A DNA stretch of 64,000 bases from Massilia sp. UMI-21 (GTDB taxonomy: Bacteria; Pseudomonadota; Gammaproteobacteria; Burkholderiales; Burkholderiaceae_D). Below the pieces are notes generated by a model, which had not been told where the DNA came from, ran no database searches, and saw only the letters and a program-made list of their open reading frames with translations. The DNA lies in assembly GCA_015277795.1 (NCBI GenBank), contig CP063848.1, positions 1,178,001 through 1,242,000 of the forward strand. Direction: 5' to 3'. Numbering within the stretch: the first letter of the stretch is position 1; each line of letters begins with the position of its first letter. A program made the position numbers and the translations under genes. Below are positions 58,362 through 64,000 of the stretch, in pieces.

Positions 58362-59405
58362 TTAGCCCGGGAAGTTTTCGGGAATCTTGGCGGCGCTGCG
58401 GGCGGCGGCGCTGCTGATCACGTTGCGGCGCACCAGGTCGGTCAGGTTCTGGTCGAGCGTCTGCATGCCGACGCTGCTGCCGGTCTGGATGCTCGAATAC
58501 ATCTGCGCGATCTTCGCTTCGCGGATCAGGTTGCGGATTGCCGGGGTACCGATCATGATCTCGTGCGCCGCCACCCGGCCCGCGCCGTCCTTGGTCTTGA
58601 GCAGGGTCTGCGAGATGACGGCCTGCAGCGACTCGGACAGCATCGCGCGTACCATTTCCTTCTCTTCGGCCGGGAACACGTCGACGATCCGGTCGATGGT
58701 CTTGGCGGCCGAGGAGGTATGCAGGGTGCCGAACACCAGGTGGCCGGTCTCGGCCGCCGACAACGCCAGGCGGATGGTTTCCAGGTCGCGCAGCTCGCCC
58801 ACCAGGATGCAGTCCGGGTCTTCGCGCAGCGCCGAGCGCAGCGCGTTGTTGAAGGACAGGGTGTGCGGGCCGACTTCGCGCTGGTTGATCAGGCACTTCT
58901 TGGAGTCGTGCACGAATTCGATCGGGTCCTCGATGGTGAGGATGTGGCCGTATTCGTTTTCGTTGAGGTGGTTGACCATCGCCGCCAGCGTGGTCGATTT
59001 ACCGGAGCCGGTGGGGCCGGTCACCAGCACCAGGCCGCGCGGCTTGAGGGCCAGTTCGCTGAAGATCTTCGGCGCGTTCAGCTCTTCCAGCGACAGGATC
59101 TTGGACGGAATGGTACGCAGCACCGCCGAGGCGCCGCGTTCCTGGTTGAAGGCATTGACGCGAAAGCGCGCCAGGCCGGGGATCGCGAACGAGAAGTCGC
59201 ACTCCAGCACTTCTTCGTATTGCTTGCGCTGGCCGTCGTTCATGATGTCATAGATCATGCCGTGCACATCCTTGTGCTCCAGCGGCGGCAGGTTGATGCG
59301 GCGCACGTCGCCGTGCACGCGGATCATCGGCGGCAGGCCGGCCGAGAGGTGCAGGTCCGAGGCCTTGTTCTTGACCGAGAAGGCGAGAAGTTCCGAAATG
59401 TCCAT
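58362..59405 (-). CDS. pilT: Type IV pilus retraction ATPase PilT
   Basis: Hexameric motor for pilus retraction and twitching, 347 residues. Walker A is GPTGSGKST (130-138). The Asp box 'TIEDPIEFVH', Walker B 'CILVGELRDLET' and His box 'GHLVFGTLHTSSA' follow. The AIRNLIRE sequence near the C-terminus is the conserved PilT retraction motif. It starts at MDISELLAF, about 80 bases from the divergent yggS gene. The operon is pilT-pilU; other pilus genes are not in the window. Confidence 0.96.
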   Translation of the reverse strand: MDISELLAFSVKNKASDLHLSAGLPPMIRVHGDVRRINLPPLEHKDVHGMIYDIMNDGQRKQYEEVLECDFSFAIPGLARFRVNAFNQERGASAVLRTIPSKILSLEELNAPKIFSELALKPRGLVLVTGPTGSGKSTTLAAMVNHLNENEYGHILTIEDPIEFVHDSKKCLINQREVGPHTLSFNNALRSALREDPDCILVGELRDLETIRLALSAAETGHLVFGTLHTSSAAKTIDRIVDVFPAEEKEMVRAMLSESLQAVISQTLLKTKDGAGRVAAHEIMIGTPAIRNLIREAKIAQMYSSIQTGSSVGMQTLDQNLTDLVRRNVISSAAARSAAKIPENFPG

Positions 59406-59484
59406 TGTTATAATCCCGTGGCGTGAGCGAAGCCGGGACGAAAGACCGGGTCTCTACTCAAAATATTTCCTATAGAAAACCATT

Positions 59485-60186
59485 ATGTCCATAATCGCTG
59501 GGAACTTGCAAGCTGTCGAAAGGACAATCGAGGACGCGTGCGCAGGGAGCGGCAGGGCCAGGAGCGAGGTTCGGCTGCTGGCCGTGTCGAAGACTTTTCC
59601 TGCGCAAGCCGTGGTCGAGGCGATGGCTGCCGGGCAGCGCGCCTTCGGTGAAAACTATCTCCAGGAAGCGCTCGACAAAATGCAGGAAGTGGCGCGCCTG
59701 CAACCGGGGACGGCCGTGGAGTGGCATTTCATCGGCCCGATCCAGAGCAACAAGACCCGTCCCATCGCCGCCAGCTTCCACTGGGTGCACACGGTGGAGC
59801 GCCTCAAGATCGCCCAGCGCCTGTCGGAACAGCGCCCGCCCGATCTCGGCCCGCTCGACATCTGCCTGCAGGTGAACATCAGCGGCGAGGCCAGCAAGAG
59901 CGGCGCCGCCGAGGCCGATCTGCCGGCGCTGGCGCGCCAGGTGGCCGCCTTGCCCGGACTGCGCCTGCGCGGACTGATGGCGATCCCTGAACCGAGCACC
60001 GACCCCGAGCGGCAGCGCGCCGCTTTTGCCCGTCTGCGCGGCCTGTTCGAGGCCCTGCGCGCGGACGGCCTGGCGCTCGATACGCTGTCGATGGGGATGT
60101 CGGGCGACCTGGCCGCCGCGATTGCGGAAGGCGCCACCATCGTGCGCATCGGCAGCGCCATCTTCGGCACGCGCCACTACGAATGA
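59485..60186 (+). CDS. yggS: YggS family pyridoxal-phosphate homeostasis protein
   Basis: A 233-residue PLP-binding TIM-barrel protein (PipY/PLPHP) involved in vitamin B6 and amino-acid homeostasis. Conserved features include Lys in 'LLAVSKTFPAQ' (PLP lysine), 'FGENYLQEA', 'WHFIGPIQSNKTR', 'QVNISGEASKSG' and 'LSMGMSGDLAAAIAEGATIVRIGSAIFG'. It is paired with proC, 17 bases downstream, as in many bacteria, and divergent from pilT. Confidence 0.95.
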   Translation: MSIIAGNLQAVERTIEDACAGSGRARSEVRLLAVSKTFPAQAVVEAMAAGQRAFGENYLQEALDKMQEVARLQPGTAVEWHFIGPIQSNKTRPIAASFHWVHTVERLKIAQRLSEQRPPDLGPLDICLQVNISGEASKSGAAEADLPALARQVAALPGLRLRGLMAIPEPSTDPERQRAAFARLRGLFEALRADGLALDTLSMGMSGDLAAAIAEGATIVRIGSAIFGTRHYE

Positions 60187-60203
60187 CACTGACAAAGGAC
60201 AAC

Positions 60204-61046
60204 ATGAAGATCGCATTCATCGGCGGCGGCAACATGGCCACGGCCCTGGTCGCCGGCCTGGCCGGCCAACTCACGGGCGCCGGCAGCCTGCACGTGGTGG
60301 ACCCGAATCCTGATGCACTCGCGCGCCTGGCCAGCCAGTACGGCGTGAGCACCGCGGCGGGCATCGACACGCAGGTGGGGAACGCGGACGTGGTCGTGCT
60401 GGCGGTGAAGCCGCAGCAGATGCGCGAGGTCGCGGCCAGCCTCGCGCCGCTGCTGGGCGCGCAATCGCTGGTGCTGTCGATCGCGGCGGGCATCCGCATC
60501 GCCGACCTGTCGCGCTGGCTGGGCGGCTACAGCCGCATCGTGCGCGCGATGCCGAATACCCCGGCCCTGATTGCCATGGGCATCACCGGCATGGTGGCGG
60601 GGCCAGGGGTCGACGCGGACCAGCGCGAGGCCGCCGACCAGGTGATGCGCGCGGTCGGCCGGACCGTCTGGCTGGAGCAGGAAAGCCTGATCGATCCGGT
60701 GACGGCGGTCTCGGGCAGCGGCCCGGCCTATGTGTTCTACTTCCTGGAAGCGATGCAGCAGGCGGCGCTGGAGATGGGGCTGGATGCGGAGCAGGGAAGG
60801 CAGCTGGCGCTGGCCACCTTTCTAGGCGCGGCCCAGCTGGCGGCGCAGTCGGGCGATCCGGTGGACGTGCTGCGCCAGCGCGTGACCTCGAAAGGGGGCA
60901 CCACGCACGCGGCGATCAGCAGCATGGAAGCGGCGGGAGTGAAGGAGGCGATCGTCGCGGCCATGAAGGCGGCCGCGGACCGCGGGCGTGCATTGGGCGA
61001 AGAACTGGGCGAAGAACCGGGCGAAGAACCGGGCAAGGACTCGTAG
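60204..61046 (+). CDS. proC: Pyrroline-5-carboxylate reductase
   Basis: Last step of proline synthesis, NAD(P)H-dependent. The 280-residue protein has the N-terminal Rossmann motif IAFIGGGNMATALV, 'VLAVKPQQM', 'RAMPNTPALIAMGITG' and the C-terminal family signature 'RVTSKGGTTHAAISSMEAAG'. MKIAFIGG at 60204 follows AAAGGA. The C-terminus is extended by an acidic tail encoded by three 12-base tandem repeats (60995-61030). The TAG stop is shared with a palindromic element. Confidence 0.96.
   Translation: MKIAFIGGGNMATALVAGLAGQLTGAGSLHVVDPNPDALARLASQYGVSTAAGIDTQVGNADVVVLAVKPQQMREVAASLAPLLGAQSLVLSIAAGIRIADLSRWLGGYSRIVRAMPNTPALIAMGITGMVAGPGVDADQREAADQVMRAVGRTVWLEQESLIDPVTAVSGSGPAYVFYFLEAMQQAALEMGLDAEQGRQLALATFLGAAQLAAQSGDPVDVLRQRVTSKGGTTHAAISSMEAAGVKEAIVAAMKAAADRGRALGEELGEEPGEEPGKDS
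60995..61030 (+). repeat. Three 12-base tandem repeats in the proC 3' end
   Basis: GGGCGAAGAAC[T/C] occurs three times in a row in frame (60995-61006, 61007-61018, 61019-61030), giving a Gly-Glu-Glu-Leu/Pro tail. Units 2 and 3 are identical. Confidence 0.85.
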
Positions 61047-61095
61047 GGTGGGCGCGGTGAACTGCTCCACAGGACCAGTTCACCGCGCCCACCCT
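61044..61095. repeat. Palindromic element D, related to the TAGGGTGG repeats
   Basis: A 20-bp perfect inverted repeat (61045-61064 with 61076-61095) around an 11-base loop. It starts TAGGGTGG and ends CCACCCT, like copies A-C, but is a single long hairpin without the CGCGCGTTCAA core. It lies between convergent proC and the yqjK-like gene and its TAG is the proC stop. Confidence 0.75.
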
Positions 61096-61104
61096 GCAAA
61101 AACC

Positions 61105-61413
61105 TCAGTGGACTTCGAAGCCCTTCCAGCGCAGCACGGGCAGCAGCTTCTGGGCGAGCTTGTAGGCCGAGACGACCGCGGTCGCGCTGCCGACCATCCA
61201 CTTCGGCTTGGCGAGAGCCAGGCCGGCGGCGATGCCGGCCACGATCAGCGCCATCTTCTTGTGCCGCGCCGCGTAGGCCGGGATCAGGCCCAGCGTCTGT
61301 GGCGACGACAACATGGCGAAGTCATACGCCACCTGGGTGCGCTGGTCGGCGCAGCGCGACACCAGCGCCTCGCGGCGCGCGGCCAGGTCCGCCGATTTAG
61401 AAGCCATCGCCAT
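61105..61413 (-). CDS. YqjK-like small membrane-associated protein
   Basis: A 102-residue protein with a basic N-terminal helix (SADLAARREALVSRCADQR), a hydrophobic segment (about residues 53-69) and a second weaker one. It recalls YqjK-type proteins, which accompany YqjD and YqjE. The start at 61413 (or 61407) overlaps the end of the YqjE-like gene by about 17 bases, so they are co-translated. Function is unknown. Confidence 0.7.
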   Translation of the reverse strand: MAMASKSADLAARREALVSRCADQRTQVAYDFAMLSSPQTLGLIPAYAARHKKMALIVAGIAAGLALAKPKWMVGSATAVVSAYKLAQKLLPVLRWKGFEVH

Positions 61414-61774
61414 CCTCCCCCTTCAGCGCCGCGGCGTCCTTGCGCAACTCGGCCAGGGTGGCCGGCAGCAGCGGCGGACGCCTGGCCAGGCCGGCACGCA
61501 GCTTCATCGCGGCAAATGCGGCGCCCAGGATGAACAGGACGGCCATGCCGCCGACCGCCGCCAGGCGGTGGGTGTCCCAGAACAGGACCAGCACGAACAG
61601 GACGACCAGGGCCAGCGCGTACAGCGCCAGCACTGCCGCTGCGACGCCCCAGGCCAGGTAGCCGAGCAGGTGCCGGCCGCTTTCCTGGAGCTCGATGGAG
61701 GCCAGCTCGAGGCGCGTACGCGCCAGGTCGAGCACATTGGCCGCGATCCTTCTCACTGCCGCCGTGATGCTCAT
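61397..61774 (-). CDS. YqjE / phage-holin-superfamily membrane protein
   Basis: A 125-residue protein with an amphipathic start (MSITAAVRRIAANVLDLART), two strong membrane helices (about 37-60 and 70-92) and a basic/acidic tail. This matches the YqjE/holin-X domain family, found in ordinary chromosomes beside DUF883 genes. It is the middle gene of a yqjD-yqjE-yqjK-like trio. No prophage genes surround it, so a lysis role is unlikely. Confidence 0.8.
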   Translation of the reverse strand: MSITAAVRRIAANVLDLARTRLELASIELQESGRHLLGYLAWGVAAAVLALYALALVVLFVLVLFWDTHRLAAVGGMAVLFILGAAFAAMKLRAGLARRPPLLPATLAELRKDAAALKGEDGDGF

Positions 61775-61776
61775 GC

Positions 61777-62097
61777 TTAGCGGCGCGAGATCAGCATGCC
61801 GAGGACGACCCCGACGGCGGCGCCCAGGCCCACCGACTTCCACGGGTTCTCGTGCACGTATTCGTCGGTGACGCGGGCCGCTTCCCTGGTCTTCTCGACC
61901 ACGGTGTGCTGGTATTCGCCCAGGCTTTCCTTGGCGGCAGCCAGGGTCTGCTCGAACTTGGCCTTGGCCGCCTTCAGGTCGTCACCGGTCAGCTGGCCGC
62001 CATTGCGCAGCCAGGCTTCGGCGTCCTGGATCACGGTCTTCAGGTCCGACATCAGTTGGTCGCGGGTGCCGGTTTGGGTAGGGATTTTTTCCATCAT
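61777..62097 (-). CDS. DUF883 (ElaB/YqjD) family membrane-anchored protein
   Basis: A 106-residue protein. The helical N-terminal part ('LMSDLKTVIQDAEAWLRNGG', 'KFEQTLAAAKESLGEYQHTV') is followed by a C-terminal glycine-rich membrane anchor ending 'VGVVLGMLISRR', the hallmark of ElaB/YqjD/YgaM proteins, which tether ribosomes to the membrane in stationary phase in E. coli. MMEKIPTQ at 62097 has GAGG seven bases upstream. First gene of the trio. Confidence 0.9.
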   Translation of the reverse strand: MMEKIPTQTGTRDQLMSDLKTVIQDAEAWLRNGGQLTGDDLKAAKAKFEQTLAAAKESLGEYQHTVVEKTREAARVTDEYVHENPWKSVGLGAAVGVVLGMLISRR

Positions 62098-62151
62098 GGT
62101 AGGCCTCGTCAAGGTTGTAATAGTAGTGAGGGGAATGCTTTTTGTGCAATA

Positions 62152-63006
62152 TTACCTGAATGCATAGTCTAGCGCGACACCGCTGAACAGTGCGGCGCCA
62201 AGCCAATTGTTGTGACGAAATGCCTTGAAGCAGGCCATGCGTTCCCGGTGGCGGATCAGGGTGTAGTGGTAGAGCGCCAGGCCGGCCGCGATGACGATGC
62301 CGCCCACGAACCACCAGCGCAGGCCCAGGTACCAGCCGCACAGCAGGTCGATGGCCAGCGCCGCGCCGTAGCACAGCATGACGGCGGCCACGTCGAAACG
62401 GCCGAAGGTGATGGCCGAGGTGCGGATGCCGATCCTGAGGTCGTCGTCGCGGTCGACCATGGCGTATTCGGTGTCGTAGGCAACAGCCCAGAACACGTTC
62501 GCCACCAGCAGCCACCAGGCCACCGCCGGCACCGCGCCCTGCACGGCGGCGAAGGCCATCGGGATCCCGAAGCCGAACGCGATGCCCAGGTAGGCCTGCG
62601 GGATCGCGAAGAAGCGCTTGAAGTAGGGGTAGGTGCCGGCCACGATCAGGGCCAGTACCGACAGCTGCTTGGTCAGCGCGTTCAGCGGCAGAATGAGGAG
62701 AAAAGACACCAGCGACAGCACGGCCGCCACCATCACCGCTTCCCAGCCGCGGATCTTGCCGCTGGTGAGGGGGCGGTCATTGGTGCGCTTGACGTGCTTG
62801 TCGAACTCGCGGTCGGCATAGTCGTTGATGGCGCAGCCGCTCGATCGCATCAGCGCGGTGCCGAGCACGAAGATCGCCAGCACCATCATGTCCGGCACGC
62901 CGCCGGATGCCATCCACAGCGCCCACAGGGTCGGCCACAGCAGCAGGAGGATCCCGATCGGCTTGTCGGCCCGGACCAGGCGAAAATAAAGCGCCAGCTT
63001 GTTCAT
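62152..63006 (-). CDS. ubiA: 4-hydroxybenzoate octaprenyltransferase
   Basis: Prenylates 4-hydroxybenzoate in ubiquinone synthesis at the inner membrane. The 284-residue protein has about nine helices and both Asp motifs: NDYADREFD (magnesium/diphosphate) and [12 protein letters not shown]. 'DRPLTSGKI' follows the first, as in Ubi[10 protein letters not shown] at 63006 is the start; the open frame upstream lacks a ribosome site. It is divergent from the YaiI-family gene and upstream of the yqjD-like trio on the same strand. Confidence 0.96.
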   Translation of the reverse strand: MNKLALYFRLVRADKPIGILLLLWPTLWALWMASGGVPDMMVLAIFVLGTALMRSSGCAINDYADREFDKHVKRTNDRPLTSGKIRGWEAVMVAAVLSLVSFLLILPLNALTKQLSVLALIVAGTYPYFKRFFAIPQAYLGIAFGFGIPMAFAAVQGAVPAVAWWLLVANVFWAVAYDTEYAMVDRDDDLRIGIRTSAITFGRFDVAAVMLCYGAALAIDLLCGWYLGLRWWFVGGIVIAAGLALYHYTLIRHRERMACFKAFRHNNWLGAALFSGVALDYAFR

Positions 63007-63117
63007 GAATCGTCGTGTCTTGTCGCGCAAGAACTGTTGAGCAGAAGACAGGGATTCTAGCCCCTTTTGGCGCGAGCACAAGGACGAGCACGGCGCGCGC
63101 AGGGCAGGGCTTGCCGG

Positions 63118-63123
63118 TACAAT
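63118..63123 (+). promoter_or_regulatory. -10 element placed for a leaderless transcript of the YaiI-family gene
   Basis: TACAAT sits exactly at -12 to -7 from the ATG at 63130. The bases between (CGGCCC) contain no ribosome site. The -35 is not evident. Confidence 0.45.
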
Positions 63124-63129
63124 CGGCCC

Positions 63130-63609
63130 ATGTCCGACAAGCCTACTTCACACATGCACATCTGGGTCGACGCCGACGCCTGTCCCGGCGTCATCAAGGA
63201 CATCCTGTTTCGGGTGGCCGAGCGGCTGCAGATCCCGCTCACGCTGGTGGCCAACCAACTGGTCAGGGTGCCCGGTTCGCGCTACATCCGCGCGCTGCAG
63301 GTGCCGAGCGGTCCCGACGTGGCCGACGCCGAGATCGTCGCGCGCCTGCAAAGCGGCGACATCGTCGTGACCGGCGACATACCGCTGGCGGCGCAGGTAC
63401 TGGACAAGGGGGGATTATCGCTCAATCCGCGCGGCGAGTGGTATACCAAGGACACCATCGCCCAGCAGCTGACGATGCGCGCCTTCATGGAAGAACTGCG
63501 CGGGAGCGGCGTCGATACCGGCGGTCCGGCGGCCTTCAGCCAGGCCGACAGCCGGAATTTCGCGAATGCGCTGGACCGCCAGCTGGCGCGTTCGCGCGCC
63601 GGCGGCTGA
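63130..63609 (+). CDS. YaiI/YqxD family protein (DUF188)
   Basis: A 159-residue protein of the UPF0178/DUF188 family: '[16 protein letters not shown]' at the N-terminus, '[20 protein letters not shown]' and '[21 protein letters not shown]' in the middle. The acidic residues suggest a PIN-like nuclease fold, but no activity is established for the family. The frame is open upstream, but MSDKPTS at 63130 starts the conserved part. It is divergent from ubiA. Confidence 0.92.
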   Translation: MSDKPTSHMHIWVDADACPGVIKDILFRVAERLQIPLTLVANQLVRVPGSRYIRALQVPSGPDVADAEIVARLQSGDIVVTGDIPLAAQVLDKGGLSLNPRGEWYTKDTIAQQLTMRAFMEELRGSGVDTGGPAAFSQADSRNFANALDRQLARSRAGG

Positions 63610-63637
63610 TGAACGCCCGGCCGTGGCCGGGCCGGCT

Positions 63638-64000
63638 TTACTTCTTCAACGGGCGACGACGCGTCACCGAATAGCCCAACAGGCCGATACCGAGCAGGCC
63701 CAGAATGCCCGGCTCGGGTATTTCGTTGCCCGGACCTTCGCCATCGTCTTCACGCTGCACGATGGTGTAATGCGAGACGTCGTGCGACCTGGAATTGCCA
63801 TTGAAGTTGAAGGGTGGCGAGGTGAACGGCGTGGACCAGGCGCCGTTGGCGTACAGCTCGTTCAGCAGGAAGCCGACCAGGTTGGTATTGTTGCCATTCT
63901 TAAACACGATCATGTAGTCGTAGGCGGCGAAGTCGGCGCCGGTGATGGCCCACGTGCCAGATGAAGCGCTGGCATTGACCTGGAGGTTACCGCTGTTGAC
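63638..64000 (-). CDS. PEP-CTERM sorting-domain protein, C-terminal part
   Basis: The last 120 codons of a secreted protein whose start lies beyond the right edge. The C-terminus is textbook PEP-CTERM: IPEPG, a hydrophobic segment (ILGLLGIGLLGYSV) and a basic end (TRRRPLKK). An exosortase recognises and cleaves such tails during export, often with exopolysaccharide. The preceding part is Asn/Ser/Gly-rich ('NGNNTNLVGFLLNELY') without a recognised domain. The frame is continuous to position 64000, so the internal ATG at 63913 is not the start. Confidence 0.88.
   Translation of the reverse strand, partial: VNSGNLQVNASASSGTWAITGADFAAYDYMIVFKNGNNTNLVGFLLNELYANGAWSTPFTSPPFNFNGNSRSHDVSHYTIVQREDDGEGPGNEIPEPGILGLLGIGLLGYSVTRRRPLKK

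Noticed and set aside
61397..61774. Holin-like protein as a sign of prophage
   Set aside because: It lies in a yqjD/yqjE/yqjK-like chromosomal trio next to ubiA, with no capsid, lysin or integrase genes.

Overview
The window looks like chromosomal DNA of a high-GC betaproteobacterium of the Oxalobacteraceae, most likely Massilia or a close relative. No 16S gene is present, so this rests on three things: base composition, Burkholderiales-type gene neighbourhoods (polA / DUF2782 / thrB / BPSS1780-family / uvrD; xseB-ispA-dxs; pilU-pilT divergent from yggS-proC; ubiA next to a yqjD-like cluster), and a PEP-CTERM protein at the right edge. No rRNA, tRNA, insertion sequence or CRISPR array was seen.

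Layout. 1-2 kb: end of a membrane-protein gene, a DUF2147 protein and a frameshifted metalloprotease gene. 2-9.5 kb: valS divergent from a TPP-riboswitch-controlled thiCSGDE operon. 9.5-17.5 kb: a DUF2254 membrane protein, an M28 peptidase lipoprotein, a secreted S8 peptidase, glutathione-dependent formaldehyde dehydrogenase and an orphan BlaR1-like M56 peptidase. 17.6-27.2 kb: SRPBCC, GFA and hemerythrin proteins, then uvrD, a BPSS1780-family protein, thrB, DUF2782 and polA. 27.5-32.3 kb: a Tat-exported dienelactone hydrolase, then an apparent zinc locus (ZIP transporter, ZnuD-like receptor behind a Fur/Zur-type operator, MerC-like protein, Zur-like regulator). 32.3-39.2 kb: a coiled-coil protein, sulfurtransferase, EamA transporter and Rieske oxygenase, divergent from xseB-ispA-dxs.

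39.3-42.6 kb holds an AT-richer accessory cassette of three tightly coupled genes: a HEPN-like protein, a ParA/MinD-type ATPase with a variant KGGVGRTT P-loop, and a second P-loop ATPase. It interrupts otherwise housekeeping DNA and is the best candidate here for an undescribed, possibly defensive, system.

42.6-50.5 kb: a 2OG-Fe(II) oxygenase, cobalamin adenosyltransferase, glcDEF glycolate oxidase, a small unknown protein, a GH97 glycosidase and glutathione peroxidase. 50.5-57.1 kb: an outer-membrane receptor, a pentapeptide-repeat protein, a chemoreceptor and a CarH-like MerR/B12 regulator. 57.2-64 kb: pilU-pilT, yggS-proC, a yqjK/E/D-like trio, ubiA, a YaiI-family gene and the PEP-CTERM gene.

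Two patterns run through the window. A palindromic repeat (TAGGGTGG...CGCGCGTTCAA and its mirror, plus a simpler relative) sits in four convergent intergenic gaps, and in three of them the upstream gene's TAG stop coincides with its first bases. Three genes (uvrD, glcD, the YaiI-family gene) have a -10-like hexamer at exactly -12 to -7 from the ATG and no usable ribosome site, suggesting leaderless transcripts.
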